Shown here piece after piece: positions 1 through 10,180 of a stretch of DNA of 64,000 nucleotides. The position numbers and the translations under genes were made by a program. The notes under the pieces were generated by a model, which saw only the letters and a program-made list of their open reading frames with translations, did not search any database and was not told the DNA's origin. Numbering within the stretch: the first letter of the stretch is position 1; each line of letters opens with the position of its first letter. This DNA is from Axinella damicornis (taxonomy: Eukaryota; Porifera; Demospongiae; Axinellida; Axinellidae). The stretch spans positions 9,902,576 through 9,966,575 of the forward strand of contig OZ007505.1 in the NCBI GenBank assembly GCA_963931865.1. The letters run 5' to 3'.

Positions 1-534
1 TGTCTCTTAACAAGATCAGTGTCTGAGAGGCGAGGGAAATCAAAGGCTAGTGATCCAACATCAACTAGTTACCACACAAAGAAAGTCCGACGATACTTTC
101 TGCTATGTGCACTTCTTTTTTGCACAGATGATAGATGCTCGCTACCACTCCACACTCTAGTCACAGACGTAGTCGACAGTCAAGGTGGGTCAGCATTGCT
201 GATTAAAATCTTAAATCGACTAGGAGTGTGTACCTCTACTGATACACTTTCCCGTTTTATCCAACACAAAGTCAATTCCCTTGACATAAACCAAAATAGT
301 TACATGAATCCGGATAGCTTCACTGTTGTTTCTGCCGACAACATAGACTTCTTGCACAGCTAGCTATGCCCGCGTTTTCAGAGGAAACCAAAGCAGTGGT
401 TGGCATGGTACATCAGTTCAGGCAGTACAGCCATTGCCATCGCTGTCACTGCAATCGGGGATCAGAGAGACCAGTTTTTCAGAAACCCTTCACATGGCAA
501 CTGACACCCCCACAGACCAGGACCCCAGCCAACT

Positions 535-1410
535 TTCAGGTACCTCCCACTCCATGAGGGACCCTAGCCTACTCTCAGGCACCTCCCACTTTGTGACTGA
601 ACCCAGCCTGCCTCTGGGTAGCTCTCACTCTATGAGGGACCCCACAGGCACCTCCCACTTTGCGACGGACCCGGGTAGCTCCCACTTGAGGGACCTGACG
701 GACCCCAGCCTTCCCCTGGGTAGCTCCCACTCAAGGGACCTGACCGACCCCAGCCTTCCCACGGGTAGCTCCCACTCAAGGGATCCCAGAGGCACTTCCC
801 ACTTTGTGATGGACCCCGGCCTTCCCACGGGTAGCTCCCACTTGATGGACCCCGGCCTTCCCACGGGTAGCTCCCACTCAAGGGACCCCAGAGGCACTTC
901 CCACTTTGTGATGGACCCCGGCCTTCCCACGAGTAGCTCCCACTTGACGGACCCCGGCCTTCCCACGGGTAGCTCCCACTCAAGGGACCCCAGAGGCACT
1001 TCCCACTTTGTGATGGACCCCGGCCTTCCCATGAGTAGCTCCCACTTGACGGACCCCGGCCTTCCCACGGGTAGCTCCCACTCAAGGGACCCCAGAGGCA
1101 CTTCCCACTTTGTGACGGACCCCGGCCTTCCCACGGGTAGCTCCCACTCAAGGGACCCCAGAGGCACTTCCCACTTTGTGATGGACCCCGGCCTTCCCAC
1201 GGGTAGCTCCCACTTGACGGACCCCGGCCTTCCCACGGGTAGCTCCCACTCAAGGGACCCCAGAGGCACTTCCCACTTTGTGATGGACCCCGGCCTTCCC
1301 ACGGGTAGCTCCCACTTGACGGACCCCAGAGGCACTTCCCACTTTGTGACGGACCCCAGCCTTCCCACGGGTAGCTCCCACTTTGTGATGGGAAACGTGC
1401 CGCTTCCCAG
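535..1410 (+). repeat. In-frame coding minisatellite (12- and 10-residue modules)
   Basis: About 870 bp of tandem repeat inside the DUF6589-type gene. Two modules alternate: DPGLPTGSSHLT-like (12 residues) and DPRGTSHFVM-like (10 residues). The commonest higher-order unit is 34 residues (102 bp); shorter 66-bp units lack one module. All units are multiples of three, so the array keeps the reading frame and also leaves long open frames on the opposite strand, which are artefacts. Copies at the right end are nearly identical, pointing to recent expansion. Left-end copies are more diverged. Confidence 0.9.
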
Positions 1411-3658
1411 CATTGTGATTGACCCACAGCTACACATTCACCCCCATTCACACTTGAATTCGGGACAGCTGATTTCAGAACTTGAGCAACTGGTTGATGG
1501 TATTACCTCCATGGAGGTGGACAGTACTATTATAGTAACGGGGCCACACAGTCAGAGTGAAGATGCAAGTTATTCCTGTACTGAAGACACAGACGGTAGC
1601 AAAAGGTGTCACTCCCAAGGTGAGGCACCAACTACAGCTGAAATAAGCTATAACCAAACTCTGAATCGGAAACGAGCAGAGCGGACTTCACCCTTCCCAT
1701 CTCCATTAAAGCTAACAAAGTCACCTGCACCTAAACGGGTAAGACGACCTCGAACAGGAACAGAGCAACAACATAGTACTCTGACCTCAGAGCCATCTTT
1801 GCACAGATTTAGTGATGGAAGTAAGGATGTGCCTGTTGATAATGCCTCCCGGCCAGACCAACATCCATACAGTGCTTCCCTTAAAGATAAAACCTTATCA
1901 GATTTCTTGATGAGTGAAGAAGCAGAGGCTCTAACAGAGTTAAAGGATGAGATAAACACTTACATGTTTCAAAAGGTGACAGTAAACAACAAGAAGCCTC
2001 AAAAAACATTCCTGAACATCCAAGATTACTTCTCAGTCACAAGACCAAACCATACTGAGAAGTCTAATGTGCTTTACTTGAAAATCATGGATGCTATAGC
2101 TGACAGTAAAGATACAATGATGGCAATGCTACATGACCTCCACAAGCAGTACATAGAAGAACAACACCAGCAGTGGTTGCTAGTTGAGGGAGATGCCAAA
2201 GTGTATGAAATCCTAAAGGCTTTGAAGTTTGAGTATGGGGAGGAGTTAAAATGGCTTATCCCTTACCCTGGTGACTGGCACATGTTGAAAAACTATCAGT
2301 CCGCTCTCATGGCTGCATATTACGATGCAGGGTTAAAGGCTTTAGCGAATGCTTCTGGGTACCCACTGGCTCAATTACAGGGCTGCAGCAACTTCAAGAG
2401 AACCCATCACTTTCTTTTAGAAGTGTGGGAGGCGGTATACAGAGCAATGCTAGCCAAATTCTTTGAAGCCAAGGACATCAAGACATCCAACACTTTACAA
2501 CAAAAGATCATAGAGTCGCTGGAAGCACTCAATCCCATGCCAGACTCTGAAAGAAACTTTTCTAAAGCTTTCAACTCAAAACTAGCTGACATCAACAAAA
2601 CCATTGGGGCACTGGCAACAGAATTTTCTCTATTCGTTAAGAAAAGGGCAGATGAGGATGACACATGGAAGTTCTGGAGGCAATTTGTGTTTCAGGATGC
2701 CATGGCTTATGTTGGACAGTTCCTTGCAATGCGAAGTGGAGACTGGTACCTACGACTGGCAAGTGTTAAACTTATGGCCCCAGTTTTCACTGCCTTCGAC
2801 CACTCTACTTACCAGAAAGTTATCTCACAACATTTAGCCGACATCTTATGCATGCCACCACCAATACTAGCAATGTTTCAGCAAGGAGCCTTTGTGGTTA
2901 GTGTTTGTGGCCGAACATGGCATTCTGTGGCCATCGATGAGGCACATGAAATGCTCATCAATAAACAGTGCAAAACATCCATGAGCAGACCAACAGAAGA
3001 CTACATCAATCGTGTTGCTCACTACATTCCCTACCGGACGAAAGCTTTAGAAAACCTAAGGCACCAACTATTCCCTGAAGCAACACCCAAGTTGTTAACT
3101 GTGGAATCACCATTTTCATTAAACAGAAACGACCACAAGTTTGAACAGAATGTAAAGGTGCAGGTAGAAACCATACAGTCCAGTTCCCTATTCGAAACAA
3201 CAATCAAAAACCGTGGGCTGTTCAACCCCTTTACCAACCAAAAAGCAACCCAACAGCAATCCCATGACCTGTTGAATTTCAGACAGATCGGTCAAGAGGA
3301 TTATGAACTTAGGATAGCCTACTTCATCCTAAGACAGCCCAGTGTTGAAGCTCCAAACAGGAAACGTCGCATGCAAACATTTTCAGTGAGGCAGGTTAAA
3401 ACAAGAAGGGTATCGCAGTTGGAAAAAGACAAACGTCTTATTCTTGCAGCCATGAAAAAGAAAATGCAGTATTCTAAAAAAACTGGCAGGCCTATAGACA
3501 AACCAGGAGAACAGCTGCTTGAATACCCTGTTGCATTATGCGACCACGATGGGAAACTACTCAAGGGTCAAAAGAGCTACACCACCAACTCATTGGAAGC
3601 TAGATACAAGACATCACAGCCACCTGTCTTTACTGCAGCACTTCCTACAGGCTGGAGG

Positions 3659-4198
3659 GGCTCATGGAAAAGCAGGACTTGGACACGGACACGGACACGG
3701 ACATGGACACGGACACGGACACGGACATGGACACGGACTCACCCAAAATTCCGTAAAATGCCTTTTTCAGTGGAGGACAGAAGCACTAGAGTTGCTGCAT
3801 ACTGTGGCATAGCCTGCCTTAGGGTCTTTCCTGGAGTCGGTAAAGGTCAAAGGTCACGTGCATATTTAATTAGCTTCAACAATGAGCGTCAGTCATCGTC
3901 GAGGAATATTATTTCTGTTGTCTATGCTTCAGTAAAAGGCTGGAGTTTGGTTTCTGCAGTAAATAAATGCTCTTCTAATCTTTTCTTGCAGCTAATTAAA
4001 TATGCACGTGACCTTTGACCTTTACCGACTCTAGGAAGACCCTAAGGCAGGCTATGCCACAGTATGCAGCAACTCTAGTGCTTCTGTCCTCCACTGAAAA
4101 AGGCATTTTACGGAATTTTGGGTGAGTCCAGTCCGTGTCCGTGTCCGTGTCCGTGTCCGTGTCCGTGTCCGTGTCCAAGTCCTGCTTTTCCATGAGCC
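3659..4198. mobile_element. 540-bp foldback element with 11-bp target duplication (Mutator-like size)
   Basis: The ends GGCTCATGGAAAAGCAGG and its reverse complement bound a stem whose arms (about 3659-3874 and 3990-4198) each hold tandem GGACAC units, then about 135 bp of unique inverted sequence, around a 115-bp loop. The 11-mer CAGGCTGGAGG sits on both sides (3648-3658 and 4199-4209). Removing the element and one 11-mer restores the reading frame of the host ORF across the junction, which proves the insertion boundaries. A target duplication of 9-11 bp is typical of Mutator-like elements. The class is an inference, since no transposase is encoded. Confidence 0.85.
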
Positions 4199-5545
4199 CA
4201 GGCTGGAGGCCCCAATGCTCTCTAATTGAGGGAATGTTTTTAATCAACACAACGCCTCTCGGCAGCCACAAAACAATTTCAGACTATGCAAGGTTTCTCT
4301 TGAAAAGGTATGTTGTATCTCAATTCAGTCGAGGAAGCGAGGAAGTTCATGTCATATTAGACAACCCGGGGCATGTAATGAACACTCCAAAGTTTTTTGA
4401 ACATCAGCGGAGAGATGCGTCAGCAACAGTTACAACAGGGCATTGCTGTGATGAAGTGACATCAAATACCAAAATACCACCTCGAAAATGGAGAGAAAAT
4501 TTCATAAACTGCCGTGAGTGTAAACGAAGCCTAGTCCGATTTGTTGGAACATACTTCCTCAACAACATAGCCACTTATCTTCAGCCTCAGCAGACCCTCT
4601 ATGTAGCAGGAGCATATGATGGAGTCGAGGTGGATACAGCTTGGTTCGTCCGGGGAAACAACTGCAAACAACCAGACCCTGCATTCTCCTCCAACGCTGA
4701 AGAAACAGTGTACCACCATCACCAGTTGCTCATTTCAAAACGTTCAGTGATCCTAGCCTCACAGTGCAACAACAGCATTCGAGATGGCTTGAAGACATAA
4801 GGCAAAATATTTGGGATCGAACTGCTTTTGAAAACGAGATGATTCCCTCTGACGAGGCCTTGCTACTTCATTGGAAGCGATCATGCTGGGTTGTTCACAT
4901 GTGGCAGCAAGCTGATCGCAACACTATGACCCTTGAACCAATCACACAGTGTGGCTGGTCTCTCAACAATGGCGAACTTACTGTGATTTGGGACAGTGAG
5001 AGCAATGTCACCGCAGTTCGTCAAAGGGTGACTTCACTGCTAAGAGGGTGCAGGTGCACCACAGGATGTACCGGACTATGCGGCTGCAGAAGGAAAAAGA
5101 TTCAATGCTCAATAGGATGCCAGTGCATTAACTGTTCCAACACAGAGGAGGTTATACAACAAGATGAGATGGCTGAAATAGCTCTTGAAGAAGAGTCATT
5201 TACCACTGATATTGAGGTACACGACACAGAAGATATAATTGACCAGATTTTCGGGAAAGGAGAAGGCAGAGAGGTATTGGAGATAGATGAGACCGACAGT
5301 AGTGATTCAGAGGATCTATGATACATCAATAATTTGATTTCTAAACAATGTCGTGTATGACATGACAATGGTTGGTTGTACACATGCAGATTGCAATGTT
5401 AATAATTATGACATTGTAGATTTTATGTAGTGATATCCTGACAAACATCTGCTTATAATACTCCACTGGTAGCGCTATAGCATCACTAGCCTCGTCCCCA
5501 GGCCCGCACGCTGCTTTCGGTTGCACGAAAGAATGCAAAGGGCCT

Positions 5546-5805
5546 GGTATGTTTCCTCACGTGCATGACGTTGAGGGTAGAAAGGTGGAGGAAAGGACTT
5601 AATTGAACGTGGGCGATCTGGGGCTCAGAACAGCAAGAAGAGCTAAGGTACCAGGTTACTTATCACGCATATCTGGCTAGCGGGGGCGACTGTCATACAC
5701 ACCAAGCATTGAACGTGTTGGGTGAACAAAATACAAAACTTCGCTTTTTCTTTTGAACATTTTGGCCATTTGTCGATTACGTAATGCTCACATGAGGAAA
5801 CACCA
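5546..5805. mobile_element. 260-bp MITE, copy A
   Basis: Bounded by GGTATGTTTCCTCACGTG and its near-complement CACATGAGGAAACACCA. A second copy lies at 11544-11810 with about 85-90% identity by eye. It separates the end of the DUF6589-type gene from a degenerate duplicate of that end (5813-6056). No coding capacity. Confidence 0.75.
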
Positions 5806-5812
5806 GTTCAGG

Positions 5813-6056
5813 AAGGAGAAGGCAGAGGTATTGGAGAGAGATGAGACTGATTTAGAGGATCTATGATACATCTACGATACATTATATACTCGAAATTCAG
5901 TTTGTCCAAAAGATTTGTCGTGTACAGACATGTCGACAATGGATGGTTATGTACACGTGCAGAATGCAATGTTTATATGTAGATTTTATGTAGTGATATT
6001 TTATTTTCTGACACACATCTGCTTATAATACTTGACTGGTAGCATCACTAGACACT
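5813..6056 (+). repeat. Degenerate duplicate of the DUF6589 gene 3' end
   Basis: Matches 5258-5480: the same acidic coding tail around GAAGGAGAAGGCAGAG and the same trailer including CATCTGCTTATAATAC and ACTGGTAGCATCACTAG. Small indels destroy the reading frame in this copy. The two copies are separated by a CCTCGTCCCCAGG hairpin and MITE copy A. Confidence 0.75.
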
Positions 6057-7027
6057 TACCTATATCATACTTCAGCCTCCAGATGTGCACACTTTCCCTT
6101 GCCGGGTGGTAGTCCGTCTTATGAAGCTCCTCCAAATTTCGCGGAAGGAACACTGCTCGATTGCTCACAACTAATGCCGCAAATCTCCCCTGTAGGTCTA
6201 TTCATCGTCTTGTATCTGTGCATCTGTGCCTCTAGACCCCCTGATCCACGTTTGCTATCCGTAGGAGCGATTAGAGATGGAGTAGAGAGGGAAGAGAGCT
6301 CTGCTGTTGATACCGCTTCCGTCCTCCATTTTGACACCGGAAATGTGACGCCGTCTGCAAATAAAATCCGGGGAATTTACCAGTTGCGTAATGACTGGAC
6401 GATAGTAAAAACATCGAAGTGGGCGTCTCCATATACGCATGCGCAGTTTAGTACGACACACCTCCGCAACAATGGTAAAGCGGGGAGTGTGCAAGCGGGC
6501 GTGGGACTGGGAACGAGGCTAGATGAAGCTGTTATGAGGTACAGATGGACATATGACATGGATTGAGTGTGACTTCACCACTTCCCACCATTTCTGTTGC
6601 CAAAGGACATTTTTCAGGGTCCATCGTCTTCCTACCAGTAACCTGGTTGTAGCTAGGTAGCTAGATAAGTCTGCATTCGCCGATATTCTCGGTGATGCTG
6701 CATATCAGTTACATACTGTGCTCAGTATACAGTTGTTCTGACACCCACCCCTTAAGGGCCAGGGGTGGGCGATAAGTAGCTGCGAACCACAGTGCTTCCA
6801 TATACGGCACGTTAAGTACACTACCCCCACAAGCAGATTACTAATAAATGTGCCGTATAAGGAAGCGCTGTTGGTTCGCACCGCACCTACTTGGTGTCAG
6901 AACAAGTTGTATATGGGCAGTCGACCAGACTCCTCTGCCGTGCGCGAGTCTGGTACCAAGACTTAACTAAGTAAGTAGCCAGCCTTCTCCCATGGAGAAC
7001 TTGAATGGTACAATCGGTGCCAAAGCA
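6057..7027. other. No convincing gene; one weak candidate first exon
   Basis: Open frames exist on both strands at 6099-6566 but none carries a recognisable domain. A minus-strand ATG near 6333 (MEDGSGINSRALFPLYS, then a stop) has a good start context and could be a first exon, but no partner exon is visible. Around 6770-6880 a short inverted repeat (CTTCCATATACGGCAC and GTGCCGTATAAGGAAG) looks like a small MITE. Confidence 0.4.
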
Positions 7028-7085
7028 TAGCCTCATTCCCAGGCCTACTGCACCTCCAGGTGCGGAAGGCCTGGGAACGAGGCTA
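7028..7085. repeat. CCTCGTTCCCAGG hairpin element, paired copy
   Basis: TAGCCTCATTCCCAGGCC at the left is mirrored by GGCCTGGGAACGAGGCTA at the right, forming a 58-bp hairpin. Further copies or half copies occur near 5491, 6507, 11859, 15301, 20981, 27967, 37820, 41301, 43003 and 51960, so this is an abundant dispersed short palindromic family. Confidence 0.85.
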
Positions 7086-7108
7086 GCCAAAGCATCCCAC
7101 CTACTACA

Positions 7109-7116
7109 GTGTGTGT

Positions 7117-7171
<55 letters not shown>
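7109..7171 (+). repeat. (GT)n followed by poly-G
   Basis: About ten GT units pass directly into a run of about 42 G. The same GT-to-G layout recurs at 44051-44116. Long poly-G is a likely assembly weak point. Confidence 0.95.
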
Positions 7172-7172
<1 letters not shown>

Positions 7173-7929
7173 TGATGGTGAATCCACATGCCTCAGGGTG
7201 ATATCAATATAGTATTACCACAACCTACACTGGACAACCCCCTTTGAGAACGTTAATTCTAGATTAGAGTTACTGATTCATTTTCTCATAAATTTCGTAG
7301 TTTACACAGATGACTTGTTGACTGGCACCGACAGTAACCTACTACCTGGAGTACAACGTAAAGCAGCAAGCAACGTTTTGGCCAGTGTGGGTGGCTGAAG
7401 AAAGAAAGATTCATACAGGACTGTTTGCAAATACTAATATGATTTTTTAATTTGAGCCCATCATGGGTAGCTACATGAGCATGGTTGTAGCTATACGGAT
7501 GAATGAATGACTGAATGATATAACCAAGCTAGTTGATGGTTGAGGGGTGCCAAGTTTAGTTAGGAGTCCAGACCAAGTTCATGGAGACTTTAAAGCAAAT
7601 ATCTGTCTCTGCTACCACTTCTTCCACACATCGCTCCATCTACAGTGTAGTTTCTCCCTCCAAACTCCTTGCTTGCACAGCTGAATTCCACATTTGTGGG
7701 TGTGGTTAGGGTTGGGTTATTGTTTTAGGGGTGTGTCGTACTTAAATGCACATGCGTAGTTGATGGATCTTCCAGAGACTAAGTTGAAATTACGTCCAAA
7801 AAAAACATTCGCCCGCCCCTATGGCGCTGGCCCTGTATTGAACAGATATATAGGAGAGTTTGAATACCAAGGGATGCGTGAATACAAGAGCGCACATAAG
7901 TTCTCATGACAGACAAATTACTCTCTATT
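7172..7929. other. No gene seen
   Basis: Ordinary A+T-leaning intergenic sequence with no domain-bearing open frame and no RNA gene recognised. Confidence 0.5.
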
Positions 7930-8264
7930 GTTCCACCGATACCAAATTTAACTGATACTTCCGATTCCGATGTTGGAATAATTATGTGAACTGACAGGCC
8001 GATACCGATGCCACTGTGTGATACGTATTATATTCAATATACCCTTCCTTCCCAAGTTTTGCAAGAAACTTTCATCATCAGCATTCACACAGAAATGCTC
8101 TCAAAACCCTCTCTTGCCCGGTCGTTGTTGATTGCTCAAGCATGCACTTGATCAGATTCTTGTGATAAATCATCATGTACCACAGAATTCCAATAGCCGA
8201 TACCCGATACCTCACAATTGGCTGGTATCGGGACCGATACCAATACCAGTAGTATCGGTGGAAC
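7930..8264. mobile_element. 335-bp MITE with GTTCCACCGATAC ends (hAT-like?)
   Basis: Left end GTTCCACCGATAC (7930) and right end GTATCGGTGGAAC (8252-8264) are inverted. The interior has several more CGATACC and GGTATCGG words. The right end continues as CCCTAAATATC, suggesting an original AGGGTTCCACCGATAC terminus like hAT-type MITEs. The left terminus is degraded, so no target duplication can be assigned. A fragment of its right end is repeated at 9282-9317. Confidence 0.6.
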
Positions 8265-8276
8265 CCTAAATATCTA

Positions 8277-9200
8277 CAGTGCAACAGAGCAAGAGAGCAA
8301 AACTTTTGAAATGTCTCAGATTTTACAATAAAGCCATCCTGTCATGTTATTTAGGCATAAAAATGATGTATACCATTGTTAGCTGAATGAACACTGCTTC
8401 CAGCTTCTTGGTATACCTGCCATACTTAAGAAACGCCACTGACACGTCACAGATTTTCGTGACGTCACAGATTTTCGTGACGTCACAGATTCTGCCCCAG
8501 AAGCGCTCTCATGAATTCCAGGAAGCTCTTATTGCCAACAGGAGTACTTGAATCACAACTGCGGACCTGCCTCGAAGCCATTTTCAAGTGAATCGCGCTA
8601 ACTGTAAGTGCCGTGGCTGTACTTATATAAACACCGATGACATCACAGAAGGTATGCCCGCCCATGACACGTCACTAAAATGGCTGCAAGTTTACAGTTT
8701 CCACTCAGAAGCGCTTTCATACATTCCAGGAAGGTTCTTGTTCCAAGAAAAGTACTTGAAGCAAAACTATAATCTATCTCAAAGGCATTTTTGCTGTTAA
8801 CTCGCTTATCTCCAAGTTTTGTGGCTATCCTATGCTAAACACTTTTGCTCCTAAAATAACAGTTTCTATGGGTTTTCCTGACAGTGCTTGGGATTGAAGC
8901 CTGTTGACTACCTTCCAAATAAACTTCAATGCACGTGAAGGCAACTTTCATATAGCATCTGCACTCTTATCTTCCAGTAACAGGCTTATGCCATGCTAAA
9001 CACTTTTTCTGAATGTGGTGACTGTTGGCAGCCATATTGGTGAGGGGATATCACGTGACACTTAATTAATTTAGGGGAAGCATAACAAGTGATGTGTCTC
9101 TCCTTTTATGTACTTTGTAAGCACATTTGATGTTTGTGTCAAGCACTACAGTTAAAAGTTTCTAAAATCAAAAGTTTTGCTCTCTTGCTCTGTTGCACTG
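8277..9200. mobile_element. 924-bp non-autonomous Tc1/mariner-like element
   Basis: Perfect 33-bp terminal inverted repeats (8277-8309 and 9168-9200) start CAGTGCAACAGAGCAAGAG and are flanked by TA on both sides (8275-8276 and 9201-9202), the Tc1/mariner signature. No transposase frame is present. Inside, at 8440-8491, an 18-bp unit containing the palindrome TGACGTCA is repeated. The neighbouring tandem copy at 9282-9397 preserves the same junction without the element. Confidence 0.85.
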
Positions 9201-9202
9201 TA

Positions 9203-9397
9203 TATAGGGTGCGATGCTATACCTCACTGGTATCTGGCAGCATCTCACCTCAAGGTTGGGGCGAATAAGAGGGTGTTTTTGCAATACCAGTAGTATCGGT
9301 GGAACCCTAAATATCTCTAGGGTGCAATGCTATACCTCACTGGTATCTGGCAGCATCTCACCTCAAGGTTGGGGCGAATAAGAGGGTGTTTTTGCAT
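9203..9397 (+). repeat. Tandem duplication, period about 112 bp
   Basis: TAGGGTGCGATGCTATACCT and about 60 following bases (9203-9284) recur at 9319-9397 with one or two changes. The 34-bp spacer repeats the end of the upstream CCGATAC MITE. The duplication predates the Tc1/mariner-like insertion, because only the left unit is interrupted. Confidence 0.85.
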
Positions 9398-9887
9398 GAC
9401 CCAGAGGGATGCAACAAGATGAATGGAGCACTATACTACAATGTAGATCCTACAAACCAACAGTCACAGTCATGTTTTAGGTGCACTATAATTTAGTCAC
9501 ATGTATTATATCTAGAGCATTACGTATCAGATGTTTCTGGTGCATGTCTGATTTCTTACAGCCCTGTGATTGATATCAGTTCGAGCTACCATGAACATGA
9601 CTTTTCTGAATGTAGTAAGTAGCAATTGCATTGCAGAAAGATGACTATACTGAACAAGCAACACAGTACAACTCACATTGTTACAACACATTCATGTCAC
9701 ATTAATTTGTTAATGCCGGAATACATCTCGACTAAAAAACTTCCTAAGCTCTAAACCTGCCTAATGAACTCTGGCCTTCACATTTACAATGGAAACTTGC
9801 TACAATGTAGCTACTGCATGACAATCTGGACATGATGAGTGTATACACAAACAGAAATGTGAGTGAACTACATCGTTATGCGTTGTC
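9398..9887. other. Downstream flank / possible 3' UTR of the NLR-Ig-Death gene
   Basis: Lies just past the stop codon of the minus-strand gene. I see no clear AATAAA on the minus strand and no other gene. Confidence 0.4.
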
Positions 9888-10180
9888 CTACATTGTGGGT
9901 ATATCTACACCATATTTTTCAGCAATTGTTTTGGCAAGTTTTCTATCATAAAACGGATTATCCATAACTACTTTCACAACGGACTCCCAGCACACATCTC
10001 CCTGTTTGTAGAACGCTTGTAGACATTGTCTTTTCTTCTCTTCATTCTCCATCTGTGCATTCCTCAAGTTGCTCAGTATGGCAGGTTCAACTCCAAGGTT
10101 TTCGCACAGTGCCTCCCACCAGCCGATTTCTGCTAGTGATTTGTACAAATCTTGTTTGCTCTGGATTTGATGACAGTCTA
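9888..10180 (-). CDS. NLR exon 10: C-terminal Death domain
   Basis: The acceptor CTACAG at 10181-10186 opens in phase 1 and completes a codon with the last Ig exon. The product ends LYKSLAEIGWWEALCENLGV...CLQAFYKQ...CWESVVKVV...LAKTIAEKYGVDIPTM then stop. The W...LG..LGV...L...CL...W..VV.....LA..I..KYGV pattern is that of Death domains, complete at about 85 residues. It is separated from the Ig exons by a 2.2-kb intron carrying MITE copy B. A lone Death-domain gene is unlikely because there is no in-frame start before the splice site. Confidence 0.8.

Larger units (their letters stand above)
19..5321 (+). pseudogene. DUF6589-type transposon gene with CXC-like Cys-rich tail, broken
   Basis: Seen: one protein-coding trend runs through several frames. 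Frame 1 is open from 19 to 363. Frame 2 continues from about 362 to 3658, frame 1 resumes at 4210-4800, and frame 3 runs 4764-5321 to a stop. The block at about 2120-2345 carries the VEGDAKVYE and PGDWHMLKN motifs that I recognise from the DUF6589 family of invertebrate repetitive proteins. The last part (about 5045-5140) is a cysteine-rich stretch (CRCTTGCTGLCGCRRK) like tesmin/TSO1 CXC tails, followed by an acidic end. Breaks: a 4-bp AGCT duplication (357-364) shifts the frame, a 540-bp foldback element interrupts at 3659, and an apparent internal deletion plus frameshift lies near 4750-4775. Inference: a decayed multicopy mobile gene, possibly with an RNase H-like transposase core. The family name is from memory of its motifs. 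The element probably begins left of the window. Confidence 0.6.

Noticed and set aside
535..1410. CRISPR-like repeat array
   Set aside because: Repeats are contiguous coding modules with no unique spacers, in a eukaryotic context.
625..1451. Two long minus-strand open frames opposite the minisatellite
   Set aside because: All repeat units are multiples of three, so every frame without a stop in one unit stays open; the translations are pure repeat.
6099..6566. 155-codon plus-strand gene
   Set aside because: No recognisable domain, runs through a hairpin element, and codon pattern is unremarkable.
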